Source of the DNA: an uncultured Flavobacteriales bacterium
GTDB lineage: Bacteria; Bacteroidota; Bacteroidia; Flavobacteriales; Vicingaceae
Length of the DNA: 5,741 bases
Assembly: GCA_946886085.1 (NCBI GenBank)
Contig: CAMPHX010000105.1
Location: 1 to 5,741, forward strand
Reading direction: 5' to 3'
In this document: positions 1-5,741 of the stretch, in pieces
Layout of the letters: every line of letters starts with the position of its first letter
Numbering within the stretch: the stretch's first letter is position 1
Notes under the pieces: generated by a model
What the model saw: only the letters and a program-made list of their open reading frames with translations
Databases searched by the model: none
Told to the model about the DNA's origin: nothing
Translations under genes and position numbers: made by a program

Positions 1-879
1 ATTTTTTTGTTGCTCAACATTCAGCTTAAAACCTCCATAAGGTTCATAGTTTTTTAACTCAACAATTGATGCGGGCAAACTAAAACCATTAGCTACTAAT
101 GCTTCAATTACATCATTCATTACTTGAGAACGAATACTGTTGTGAACAGATCGTTTCGTTGATTTAAAGGTATCTATCCAAATTTTCACATTTATATTAA
201 TAGTATTTGTAGCCAGTTCACTAATTGCAATTATAGGCTTTTTGTCGTCTTTTAAAACGCCTTCAACATTATTTATCGTTTCAATTATCAGTTTTATTGC
301 TTCTGTAGGATTGTTTTCATAGGCAATACCCACTGTAAATTCGTATCGTAAAAAACCATCAATGGTGTAATTATATAATGGATTTTTAAGGATGATAGCA
401 TTTGGTAAAAAAACATCCTTTCCATCGGGAGTTTTTATAAGTGTTTCTCGTATGCTAATGTCTTTTACATGCCCTGTAATACTATTTATTTCTATTAAAT
501 CATCCAGCCTAAAAGGGCTTTTAAATGCCAGAATAATTCCTGCCAAAAAGTTTTCACCAATATCTTTTAATGCAAAACCGATTACAAAAGTTAATAATCC
601 GGCACCGGCAAGTAACTTATTGGTAAAAGAACTCAGTCCAAGTAAATATAGAGTAGTAAAAACAACAATTGACTTAAGAATAAATCCGACTATTTGTGAA
701 GTAAAATTAGCCGTAATATGATTAGGTGATTTTTTTATCAACCGCAATTTTACTCTACTTTGTATGAAATTAGATAATATAAATCCTACTATTACAAACA
801 ACAGGATGAAAGCAAGGTTGATGTAATTTGATTGGAAGTAGTGAATTATATCGTTATAGAATTGAATGGTTTTTTCCAT
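1..879 (-). CDS. MscS-family mechanosensitive ion channel (3' end cut by window edge)
   Basis: This is a small-conductance mechanosensitive channel subunit of the inner membrane; the family releases solutes when membrane tension rises on osmotic downshock. The frame opens with ATG at 879 (MEKTIQFYND) and stays open for 293 codons to the window edge. Three hydrophobic segments are visible at about residues 20-38, 62-82 and 86-118. The third is the Gly/Ala-rich pore helix (AGAGLLTFVIGFALKDIGEN) leading into the family signature SPFRLDDLIEI (121-131). The beta-domain follows with TPDGKDVFLPNAII (150-163), matching the MscS 'ADGK..IPN' region. The cytoplasmic alpha/beta domain ends near GFSLPASIVEL (265-275), close to the usual C-terminus of a roughly 290-residue channel, so only a short tail should be missing. 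No Shine-Dalgarno is seen before the ATG. The 79 bp separating it from the upstream beta-barrel gene hold no clear terminator, so read-through is possible. The family call is firm; the exact paralogue is not. Confidence 0.93.
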   Translation of the reverse strand, partial: MEKTIQFYNDIIHYFQSNYINLAFILLFVIVGFILSNFIQSRVKLRLIKKSPNHITANFTSQIVGFILKSIVVFTTLYLLGLSSFTNKLLAGAGLLTFVIGFALKDIGENFLAGIILAFKSPFRLDDLIEINSITGHVKDISIRETLIKTPDGKDVFLPNAIILKNPLYNYTIDGFLRYEFTVGIAYENNPTEAIKLIIETINNVEGVLKDDKKPIIAISELATNTININVKIWIDTFKSTKRSVHNSIRSQVMNDVIEALVANGFSLPASIVELKNYEPYGGFKLNVEQQKN

Positions 880-958
880 ATAGTGGAGGTGTTGTATAGT
901 TGTAATTTATAATTCCTGTCAAGATATACATTTTTTTACAAATCACCTAAAGGGCTTT

Positions 959-1534
959 TTACAACCCTATAGCAATACCAAATCTATATACCGGGTTTTG
1001 CTGAATGTAAAAAGATTCTTGGGTTTCATTTAAGTTCCAAAGTACCATTAAGAAAAGGTAGGAATTACCTCCCAAGCTTTGTCTTAACCCACCGCCAACA
1101 TAAAAGTTATAGATATTAAACCTTTGGCGATTAAATTTTTCTACATTAATTATTTCTCCTTCTACATGAGCGACTAGTGGAGCAAAATCTACTAAATATT
1201 GTCCGAAAACTCTACCGCCATAAATGCTGGTGCTAAAGTTTATAAATTTATCATTATAATAAATGTAGTTGGCACCAACACCACCAATAATGTTGGGAGT
1301 AAAATAATATCCTGCAACAGGAGCAATTTCAAAATAAGTAATATCTCCAAAGGTAGCACCAATGTTTCCACCAATGGTTACCTTGTCCCAGCTAAAGCCT
1401 CTGTTTTGGTTTTTGTCGTTATTGGTTGGTGTATCGCCATAAACATAGGTATCTTCATCCTGAGCAGTAACAAAGGAAAAAGAAAATAGTAAAACAATAA
1501 AAAATAAGGTCTTTAATGCGGACAACATGTTCAT
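959..1534 (-). CDS. Small exported outer-membrane beta-barrel-like protein
   Basis: This is a protein of about 191 residues that is probably exported to the outer membrane; its function is unknown. ATG at 1534 gives MNMLSALKTL followed by a hydrophobic core and a cleavage site at about VTA-QDED (after residue 24), a typical signal peptide I form. A second ATG lies two codons later at 1528. The longer frame starting with TTG at 1561 would put nine polar residues before the signal and overlap a candidate promoter, so it is disfavoured. After a polar Asp/Asn-rich linker (25-47), the rest alternates Gly/aromatic stretches such as IGGNIGATFGD (54-64), APVAGYYFTPNIIGGVGANY (71-90) and YVGGGLRQSLGG (145-156). 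It ends YRFGIAIGL, as amphipathic strands of a small porin-like barrel do. It lies 56 bp downstream of the aldehyde dehydrogenase on the same strand. A link to that enzyme is not shown. Short flavobacterial barrels of this kind are usually hypothetical proteins. Confidence 0.75.
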   Translation of the reverse strand: MNMLSALKTLFFIVLLFSFSFVTAQDEDTYVYGDTPTNNDKNQNRGFSWDKVTIGGNIGATFGDITYFEIAPVAGYYFTPNIIGGVGANYIYYNDKFINFSTSIYGGRVFGQYLVDFAPLVAHVEGEIINVEKFNRQRFNIYNFYVGGGLRQSLGGNSYLFLMVLWNLNETQESFYIQQNPVYRFGIAIGL

Positions 1535-1558
1535 AGTATAGTGTTTAATTTCTGAATT

Positions 1559-1566
1559 CAAAAATA
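1559..1566 (-). promoter_or_regulatory. Candidate Bacteroidota -7 promoter element for the beta-barrel gene
   Basis: Read on the minus strand this is TATTTTTG, an exact match to the Bacteroidota primary-sigma -7 consensus TAnnTTTG. It lies 24 bp before the ATG at 1534, which would leave a leader of roughly 15-20 nt. No convincing TTTG or TTG -33 element is seen at the expected distance. In such AT-rich DNA a chance match is possible. If real, the barrel gene can be transcribed independently of the upstream enzyme pair. Confidence 0.4.
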
Positions 1567-1590
1567 ATAAACATTTTATGAATTAGTAAT

Positions 1591-2976
1591 TTAAAGCAGT
1601 TTGCTTTTCAAAACCATTAATTTTTCTCTAGTCATTTCATGTATAGAATAAGGAATTCCGCCCATGCCAATTCCTGAAGCATCTCTACCACCAAAAGGCA
1701 TCCAATCTACTCTAAAAGCGGTATGGTCGTTAACCATTACAGCCGTAGCATTCAATTTTTTAACTGTATCTAAAGCTACATCTATATTTTTGGTAAATAC
1801 AGCTGCCTGAAAATGAACATCTAAACTGTTGGCAATTTTTATAGCTTCTAATCTGTTGGTATAACTGTAAACACAAACTACAGGGCCAAAAATTTCATCG
1901 GTAGAAACTTTTGCATTAGCTGGAGGGTTTAATAATACGGTTGGTTCAAAGCATGTTTCAGAAATCTTTTTACCTCCACAAAGTACTTTAGCTCCTTTTT
2001 CTATGGCTTCATTTACCCAAGCTTCCACTCTGTCGTTTTCCTGAGGTGTAATTAACGGACCAACTTCTGTTTTTTCATCTAAGGGATCTCCAACGATTAG
2101 TTTTTTAGCTTCGGTAGCTAATAATTGAGCAACATTTTCACAAATAGATTCGTGTACAAATACTTTTTGAACAGAAACACATACTTGTCCGGCATGATAA
2201 AATCCACCTTTTGCCAAAGCAGGAATTAATTCTGTTAAATCAGCATCAGGTTCAACAATAACAGGAGCAACACCGCCATGTTCTAACGCACATCTTGTTC
2301 CAGGAGCTAGTTTAGATTTTAAACTCCAACCCACACTTGCCGAACCGATGAAAGAAAAATAATTTATTCTCTTATCGGTAACCAAATAAGTTGCAGCTTC
2401 TCTATCGCAAACAGCAGCCTGACACCAACCTTCGGGCATTCCGGCTTCTTTTAAAATTGCTATAAAATTTAAGCAAGAAAGTGGAGTAGTGGAAGCAGGT
2501 TTAATAATTACCGGACAACCCGCTGCAAAAGCTGTTACCGTTTGGTGAATGGTTAAATTTAAAGGATGATTAAAAGCACTAACAGAAGCAACAACACCAA
2601 TTGGTTCTCTGCTTACAAAAGCCATTCTGTTTACTGATGCTTGAGTTAATCCCATAGGAATTTCTTCTCCTTTTATTTGAGCAATATGTTCGGCTGCTAA
2701 TTTTACTCCGTTAATGGCTCTAAGCACTTCAACTTTAGAATCTATATAAGGTTTTCCACCTTCTTGAGCTGCAATTTTGGTCAATTCCTCTACACGACCT
2801 TTCATTATTTCTGCAGTCTTTTCTAAAATAGCAATTCGCTGATGTGCCGGTAACCAATTAGACTGGTCTTCAAATAAAGCATAAGCGGTTTGAAGCTGCT
2901 TTTCTACTTCATTTTTACCTATTACAGGAATTTCTTTTATTAGTTCTAAATTATAAGGAGATACTACTTGTAACAT
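1591..2976 (-). CDS. NAD(P)-dependent aldehyde dehydrogenase, paired with an acetolactate-synthase-like enzyme
   Basis: This is a cytosolic enzyme of the aldehyde dehydrogenase superfamily, oxidising an aldehyde to a carboxylic acid with NAD+ or NADP+. At 461 residues it is full length. All core residues are visible: oxyanion Asn136 (SAFNHP), cofactor-binding Lys159 (VIIKPAS), the Rossmann turn FIGSASVG (209-216), general base Glu232 (LEHGG), nucleophile Cys266 (GQVCVSVQ), Glu361 in DEIFGPV, and the C-terminal PFGGRDASGIG (427-437). Ser162 occupies the place where strictly NAD-dependent members usually have Glu, so NADP+ use is plausible. The N-terminal style (AAQEGGKPYIDSKVEVLRAI) recalls the family 21 / lactaldehyde dehydrogenase-like branch rather than a CoA-acylating enzyme. 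The physiological substrate cannot be read from sequence. ATG at 2976 is chosen because MLQVVSPYN begins at the normal family N-terminus. It starts 48 bp after the stop of the ThDP enzyme with no terminator between, which suggests an operon in which it removes the aldehyde made upstream. Succinic semialdehyde is one candidate. Confidence 0.94.
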   Translation of the reverse strand: MLQVVSPYNLELIKEIPVIGKNEVEKQLQTAYALFEDQSNWLPAHQRIAILEKTAEIMKGRVEELTKIAAQEGGKPYIDSKVEVLRAINGVKLAAEHIAQIKGEEIPMGLTQASVNRMAFVSREPIGVVASVSAFNHPLNLTIHQTVTAFAAGCPVIIKPASTTPLSCLNFIAILKEAGMPEGWCQAAVCDREAATYLVTDKRINYFSFIGSASVGWSLKSKLAPGTRCALEHGGVAPVIVEPDADLTELIPALAKGGFYHAGQVCVSVQKVFVHESICENVAQLLATEAKKLIVGDPLDEKTEVGPLITPQENDRVEAWVNEAIEKGAKVLCGGKKISETCFEPTVLLNPPANAKVSTDEIFGPVVCVYSYTNRLEAIKIANSLDVHFQAAVFTKNIDVALDTVKKLNATAVMVNDHTAFRVDWMPFGGRDASGIGMGGIPYSIHEMTREKLMVLKSKLL

Positions 2977-3011
2977 TGTTTTGTTATTTGTTATTAGTTA
3001 ATGGTTAATTT
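2977..3011. repeat. Five degenerate 7-nt tandem units in front of the aldehyde dehydrogenase start
   Basis: On the + strand the stretch divides into TGTTTTG, TTATTTG, TTATTAG, TTAATGG and TTAATTT, five consecutive 7-nt units sharing the core TTA/TTAT pattern and mostly ending in G. It fills most of the 48-bp gap between the two enzyme genes and abuts the ATG at 2976. In mRNA sense it is A-rich with AAC spacing (for example AATAACAAATAAC). It could be a relic of slippage, an unstructured A-rich translation-initiation region as is common in Bacteroidota, or chance in a two-letter-rich sequence. Confidence 0.35.
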
Positions 3012-3024
3012 CAAATCACGACCT

Positions 3025-4665
3025 CTACAAAATACACGTTTTTTCTTTTAAGATTACATTTAATATAGAGTGATTTAAGGAATAATCTACCGCTAAATCA
3101 ATAAGATGTACGCCATCGCTATTTAAACACTTTTCAATGGTTGCTACTATTTCCTCATCGTTGGTAGGTCTGTGTCCTATTGCTCCGTAGCTTTCTGCAT
3201 ATTTTACAAAATCGGGGTTGGCATAATCAAGTCCGTAGCTTTCAAAGCCCATTCCTTCTTGTTTCCATTTAATCATACCATAAGCGTTGTCATTTAAAAT
3301 GATAACTACCAAGTTTAATTTTAAACGAACTGCCGTTTCCATTTCTTGAGAGTTCATCATAAAACCACCATCACCACAAACAGCTACCACTTTTCTTTCG
3401 GGATAAATTATTTTTGCCATCATGGCTGCAGGCAATCCTGCACCCATTGTAGCTAAGGCATTATCTAACAAAAGCGTATTTCTTTGGTAACATTTGTAAT
3501 TTCTTGCAAACCAAATTTTATAAATTCCATTATCAAGCGATACAATTCCATCATCTGGAATAAGCTTTCTCATTACATTTACCAAACGTTGAGGCAAAAC
3601 AGGAAAACGTTTATCCTGAGCATATTTGGACAAATGCATTTCTACTTCGTTGGTAATTCTTTCATAATAAGAAAAATCCCAATTGGGTGAATTAGTAATG
3701 GTTTTAGTCATTTGTTCAATGGAATCATCAATATCTCCAACTACATTTAGTTGAGGGAAGTAAACAGCATCTACTTGAGCAGGAAAGTAATTGATATGAA
3801 TAACTTTTGTGCCGCCATGTTCCATAAAAAATGGTGGTTTTTCAATTACATCATGACCAACATTAATAATTAAGTCTGCCCTGTTAATGGCACAATGTAA
3901 GAAATCACTATCAGAAAGAGCTGCTGTACCTAAATAGAGTTTATGTCTTTCGTCAACAACACCTTTTCCCATTTGAGTATTGAAAAAAGGCATACCTGTT
4001 TTTTCAACAAAATCGGTAAGGGCTTTACTTGTATTTTTTCTGTTAGCTCCTGCACCAATTAATAATAATGGCATTTTAGCTTTTTCTATCATTTCTACGG
4101 CTTGCTGAATTACTTTTTCATCAGCAGTAGGAATTCTACAATCAGATACTTCAAAAACCTGATTAGCAACATCTTCAATAGCAATATCTTCAGGTAATTC
4201 TAAATGAACAGCTCCCGGACGTTCTTCTGTTGCCAAACGGAAACACTCTCTTACCAAAGGAGCAATATTATTAGCATTTACAATTTGCTTGGTAAATTTG
4301 GTGATAGGTCGCATTAAATCAACAATATCAACAATTTGAAACCTGCCTTGCTTACTTTTTTTGATAGGCTTCTGACCTGTAATCATAAACATGGGCATCC
4401 CACCAAGTTGAGCATAAGCTGCTGGAGTAACAAAATTAGTTGCTCCGGGACCTAAGGTAGCAATACAAACACCAGGTTTTCCCGTTAACCTGCCGTAAGT
4501 TGCTGCCATAAAACCCGCACCTTGTTCGTGTCGGGTAATTATAAGTTGAATAGTTGAATTTTTTAAGGAGTTAAGAAAATCTAAGTTTTCTTCACCCGGA
4601 ACACCAAAAATGTATTTTACACCTTCGTTTTCGAGTGCTTTAATGAATAAATCAGATGCTTTCAT
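3025..4665 (-). CDS. ThDP-dependent acetolactate synthase-like enzyme (possible 2-oxo-acid decarboxylase)
   Basis: This is a cytosolic thiamine-diphosphate enzyme of the acetolactate synthase / 2-oxo-acid decarboxylase family, 546 residues and full length. The N-terminal pyrimidine-binding domain shows FGVPGEENL (20-28), catalytic Glu47 in RHEQGAGFMA and GPGATN (72-77). RPGAVHLELPEDI (149-161) closes that domain. The middle domain (about 185-340) has GHDVIEKPPFFM (270-281), similar to the AlsS GYDPIEYDP segment and unlike the FAD-contacting RFDDRVTG of biosynthetic acetohydroxyacid synthase, so FAD is probably not needed. The C-terminal diphosphate/Mg motif is GDGG (431-434) through NDN (458-460). 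At the position of the substrate-selecting Trp of biosynthetic enzymes there appears to be Lys468. No small regulatory subunit, ilvC/ilvD or acetolactate decarboxylase gene adjoins, and an aldehyde dehydrogenase follows after 48 bp. Acetolactate synthesis is the default reading; decarboxylation of 2-oxoglutarate or another oxo acid to an aldehyde is a reasonable alternative. ATG at 4665 gives the standard family N-terminus. Confidence 0.92.
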   Translation of the reverse strand: MKASDLFIKALENEGVKYIFGVPGEENLDFLNSLKNSTIQLIITRHEQGAGFMAATYGRLTGKPGVCIATLGPGATNFVTPAAYAQLGGMPMFMITGQKPIKKSKQGRFQIVDIVDLMRPITKFTKQIVNANNIAPLVRECFRLATEERPGAVHLELPEDIAIEDVANQVFEVSDCRIPTADEKVIQQAVEMIEKAKMPLLLIGAGANRKNTSKALTDFVEKTGMPFFNTQMGKGVVDERHKLYLGTAALSDSDFLHCAINRADLIINVGHDVIEKPPFFMEHGGTKVIHINYFPAQVDAVYFPQLNVVGDIDDSIEQMTKTITNSPNWDFSYYERITNEVEMHLSKYAQDKRFPVLPQRLVNVMRKLIPDDGIVSLDNGIYKIWFARNYKCYQRNTLLLDNALATMGAGLPAAMMAKIIYPERKVVAVCGDGGFMMNSQEMETAVRLKLNLVVIILNDNAYGMIKWKQEGMGFESYGLDYANPDFVKYAESYGAIGHRPTNDEEIVATIEKCLNSDGVHLIDLAVDYSLNHSILNVILKEKTCIL

Positions 4666-4900
4666 GTGATTATAATTATTGTTTTATCGGTCACATGTAA
4701 CTTCCAAAATAATCATTTTCCTTTGTGAGGAAATTTTTACCCATAGTCGTTTCATGTAAGCTTTTTAGTTTGTAGTTAGATAAAAACAAAAGTCAACAAT
4801 CTTTTTTTGTTGAGGATTTTTTAGCTGTCTAATTTATACACAATCTAATAGCTTTTAATAACAATTTGATTTTTTGTTCTAAAAAAATGATAAAAAAATT
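4666..4900 (-). promoter_or_regulatory. Long AT-rich upstream region of the ThDP enzyme operon
   Basis: These 235 bp between the terminator and the ATG at 4665 must hold the operon promoter. I see no gene, tRNA or recognisable riboswitch. No exact TAnnTTTG is found on the minus strand. A near-palindrome GTCACATGTAAC lies at 4690-4701, and its core CATGTAA recurs at 4753-4759, 59 bp away in the same orientation, so an operator pair is conceivable. A weak 5-bp stem (TTTCC/GGAAA, 7-nt loop) sits around 4718-4735. None of these is strong enough to assign a regulator. Confidence 0.4.
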
Positions 4901-4942
4901 AAAAACGCTTGGATGGCAATTACAATCCATCCAAGCGTTTTT
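4901..4942 (-). terminator. Intrinsic terminator of the metalloprotease gene
   Basis: The arms 4901-4916 and 4927-4942 are a perfect 16-bp inverted repeat (core CGCTTGGATGG / CCATCCAAGCG with an A5/T5 base) around a 10-nt loop. It begins 2 bp after the stop codon of the metalloprotease gene. On the minus strand the stem runs straight into TTTTTAATTTTTTT, the expected U-rich tract. It separates this gene from the downstream enzyme operon. The stem also begins and ends in A/T runs, so it could work in both directions, although no convergent gene is present. Confidence 0.92.
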
Positions 4943-4944
4943 CT

Positions 4945-5685
4945 CTACTTACCGCCATTGCTTCTTAAATCAGTAATACAATTTTGGTCTAATTCAGGAA
5001 TATTTCCTCCAACTAAGTTGCCAACAATATCAGTAGTCTCCATTTCGTAATACATCAAACAGGTATTATTATCGCAATGGTGTCCGTGATCGTTATCCTG
5101 ATGATTGGTTTGCATAGAAGTTCCATTATTTACCAATCCCAATACATGACCAAATTCGTGGTTAACAATTGTAGTTTCCAATACTTCGTTAGTTGGTTGT
5201 GTAATTCCACCGGAATAATCACTGACTGTTTTTTGAAATATGGCTATAGATGTTGCTCCATAAGCTATTCCTAAATATTTTGTATTGTCAGTATCTTGAA
5301 TGTATCCGGCATCTAAGAACAATATATGAGCAGTTAAAATATCTCCTAAAGGAAAATGTTTTCTGTGCATTTTTTCCAAATAAACTACATCGCTATGAGA
5401 GAAAGATGATTTTCTTGGAGAAGGAATGCTTTTCATAGTCACTTTTACACCTTTAGGTTTGTTTAATCTTCCAGAAAGAAAGTTAACCATGTTATCTATG
5501 GTTTCCTTAGTAGGCATGTAACCTTGAACATAGTTAATTTCTACAATCAACATCTTATATTTCTTATCAGACAAGAAGTCAACAGGCTCTATATAGCCCG
5601 AACTAGGCTTGAATGAATTGTCTTTTTTACATCCAAAAGCAAAACTAAAAATAGTTAAGAGGATGATAATTCTTAAGTAATTCAT
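4945..5685 (-). CDS. Lipoprotein zinc metalloprotease, metzincin-like
   Basis: This is a predicted lipid-anchored zinc peptidase of the cell envelope, 246 residues. ATG at 5685 gives MNYLRIIILLTIFSFAFGCKKDN, a signal peptide II with Cys19 as the lipidation site. The lipobox AFGC is imperfect, as the -3 residue is Ala rather than Leu. The in-frame ATG at 5709 and TTG at 5712 would add up to nine residues without improving the signal. The catalytic motif is HEFGHVLGLVNNG (176-188): His176, Glu177 and His180 are the expected zinc ligands and base. The third metzincin ligand position holds Asn186. A His-rich loop follows (NHQDNDHGHHC, 194-204), then C-x4-C-LMY (Cys204, Cys209, Met211), which resembles the archaemetzincin HC-x4-C-x-M element and the Met-turn. 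I recall similar flavobacterial proteins annotated 'membrane metalloprotease'; this is from memory. The fold upstream (about 40-170) is not recognised. The gene has its own terminator, so it is probably monocistronic at its 3' end. Substrate unknown. Confidence 0.82.
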   Translation of the reverse strand: MNYLRIIILLTIFSFAFGCKKDNSFKPSSGYIEPVDFLSDKKYKMLIVEINYVQGYMPTKETIDNMVNFLSGRLNKPKGVKVTMKSIPSPRKSSFSHSDVVYLEKMHRKHFPLGDILTAHILFLDAGYIQDTDNTKYLGIAYGATSIAIFQKTVSDYSGGITQPTNEVLETTIVNHEFGHVLGLVNNGTSMQTNHQDNDHGHHCDNNTCLMYYEMETTDIVGNLVGGNIPELDQNCITDLRSNGGK

Positions 5686-5741
5686 AACATTTAGGTTTAA
5701 TATTAACATCAATTTGAATTGTTGCTGTTTAGTAATATTCA
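5686..5741 (-). other. Upstream region of the metalloprotease gene (cut by window edge)
   Basis: This is an AT-rich stretch with no gene. It contains a small dyad CAATT-TG-AATTG at 5710-5721 and no exact TAnnTTTG element on the minus strand. The promoter may lie here in degenerate form or beyond the window. Confidence 0.3.

Noticed and set aside
392..721. Open frame of 109 codons on the + strand
   Set aside because: It lies wholly inside the MscS-family gene on the opposite strand, whose protein has clear family motifs; the + strand product resembles nothing.
893..922. TTGACA (917-922) and TATACA (893-898) on the minus strand, 18 bp apart, before the MscS gene
   Set aside because: It looks like an E. 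coli sigma-70 promoter, but Bacteroidota use a different consensus and the implied leader would be only about 7 nt; probably chance.
1199..1489. Open frame of 96 codons on the + strand
   Set aside because: Antisense shadow of the beta-barrel gene; low-complexity Asn/Ile/Ser product with no start context.
3484..3690. Open frame of 68 codons on the + strand
   Set aside because: Antisense to the middle of the ThDP enzyme gene; no recognisable protein.
3025..4665. Assignment as biosynthetic acetolactate synthase large subunit (ilvB)
   Set aside because: No ilvN, ilvC or ilvD adjoins, the FAD-contact segment is absent, and the selectivity Trp appears replaced, so the symbol was not given.
4666..4900. 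Possible TPP riboswitch in the long leader of a thiamine-diphosphate enzyme
   Set aside because: No CTGAGA-type conserved core or the expected paired helices are seen; the enzyme uses the cofactor rather than making it.
5077..5438. Two short overlapping + strand frames (5077-5274 and 5250-5438)
   Set aside because: Both are antisense shadows of the metalloprotease gene, whose zinc motif proves the minus-strand frame.

Overview
The window looks like a piece of chromosome from a member of the Bacteroidota, most likely a flavobacterium-like organism. The DNA is strongly AT-rich. The starts lack clear Shine-Dalgarno sequences. One intergenic region carries a match to the Bacteroidota -7 promoter element (TAnnTTTG). 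The secreted proteins also fit: a short beta-barrel with a signal peptide ending in VTA-Q, and a lipoprotein beginning CKKD. This placement is inferred from such features, not from a database match.

All five genes lie on the minus strand, so transcription runs from high to low coordinates. In that order they are: (1) a lipoprotein zinc metalloprotease (5685-4945), closed by a perfect 16-bp intrinsic terminator hairpin (4942-4901); (2) a long AT-rich leader of about 235 bp (4900-4666); (3) a thiamine-diphosphate (ThDP) enzyme of the acetolactate synthase family (4665-3025); (4) an aldehyde dehydrogenase (2976-1591), 48 bp downstream and probably in the same operon; (5) a small exported beta-barrel-like protein (1534-959) with a candidate promoter of its own; (6) an MscS-type mechanosensitive channel (879 to beyond position 1), cut by the window edge near its C-terminus.

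The most interesting unit is the ThDP enzyme plus aldehyde dehydrogenase pair. The first enzyme would be annotated acetolactate synthase, but no regulatory small subunit, ilvC/ilvD or acetolactate decarboxylase gene is beside it, and its sequence resembles the FAD-independent AlsS type. An acetolactate-synthase-like 2-oxo-acid decarboxylase beside an aldehyde dehydrogenase recalls the cyanobacterial 2-oxoglutarate decarboxylase / succinic semialdehyde dehydrogenase shunt. The shared logic would be to decarboxylate a 2-oxo acid to an aldehyde and then oxidise it to a carboxylic acid. That is a hypothesis, not an assignment.

The metalloprotease has a zinc-site motif that departs from the standard metzincin pattern and partly recalls archaemetzincins. 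I see no mobile element, CRISPR array, tRNA, rRNA or phage feature, and no evidence of a wholly new multi-gene system.
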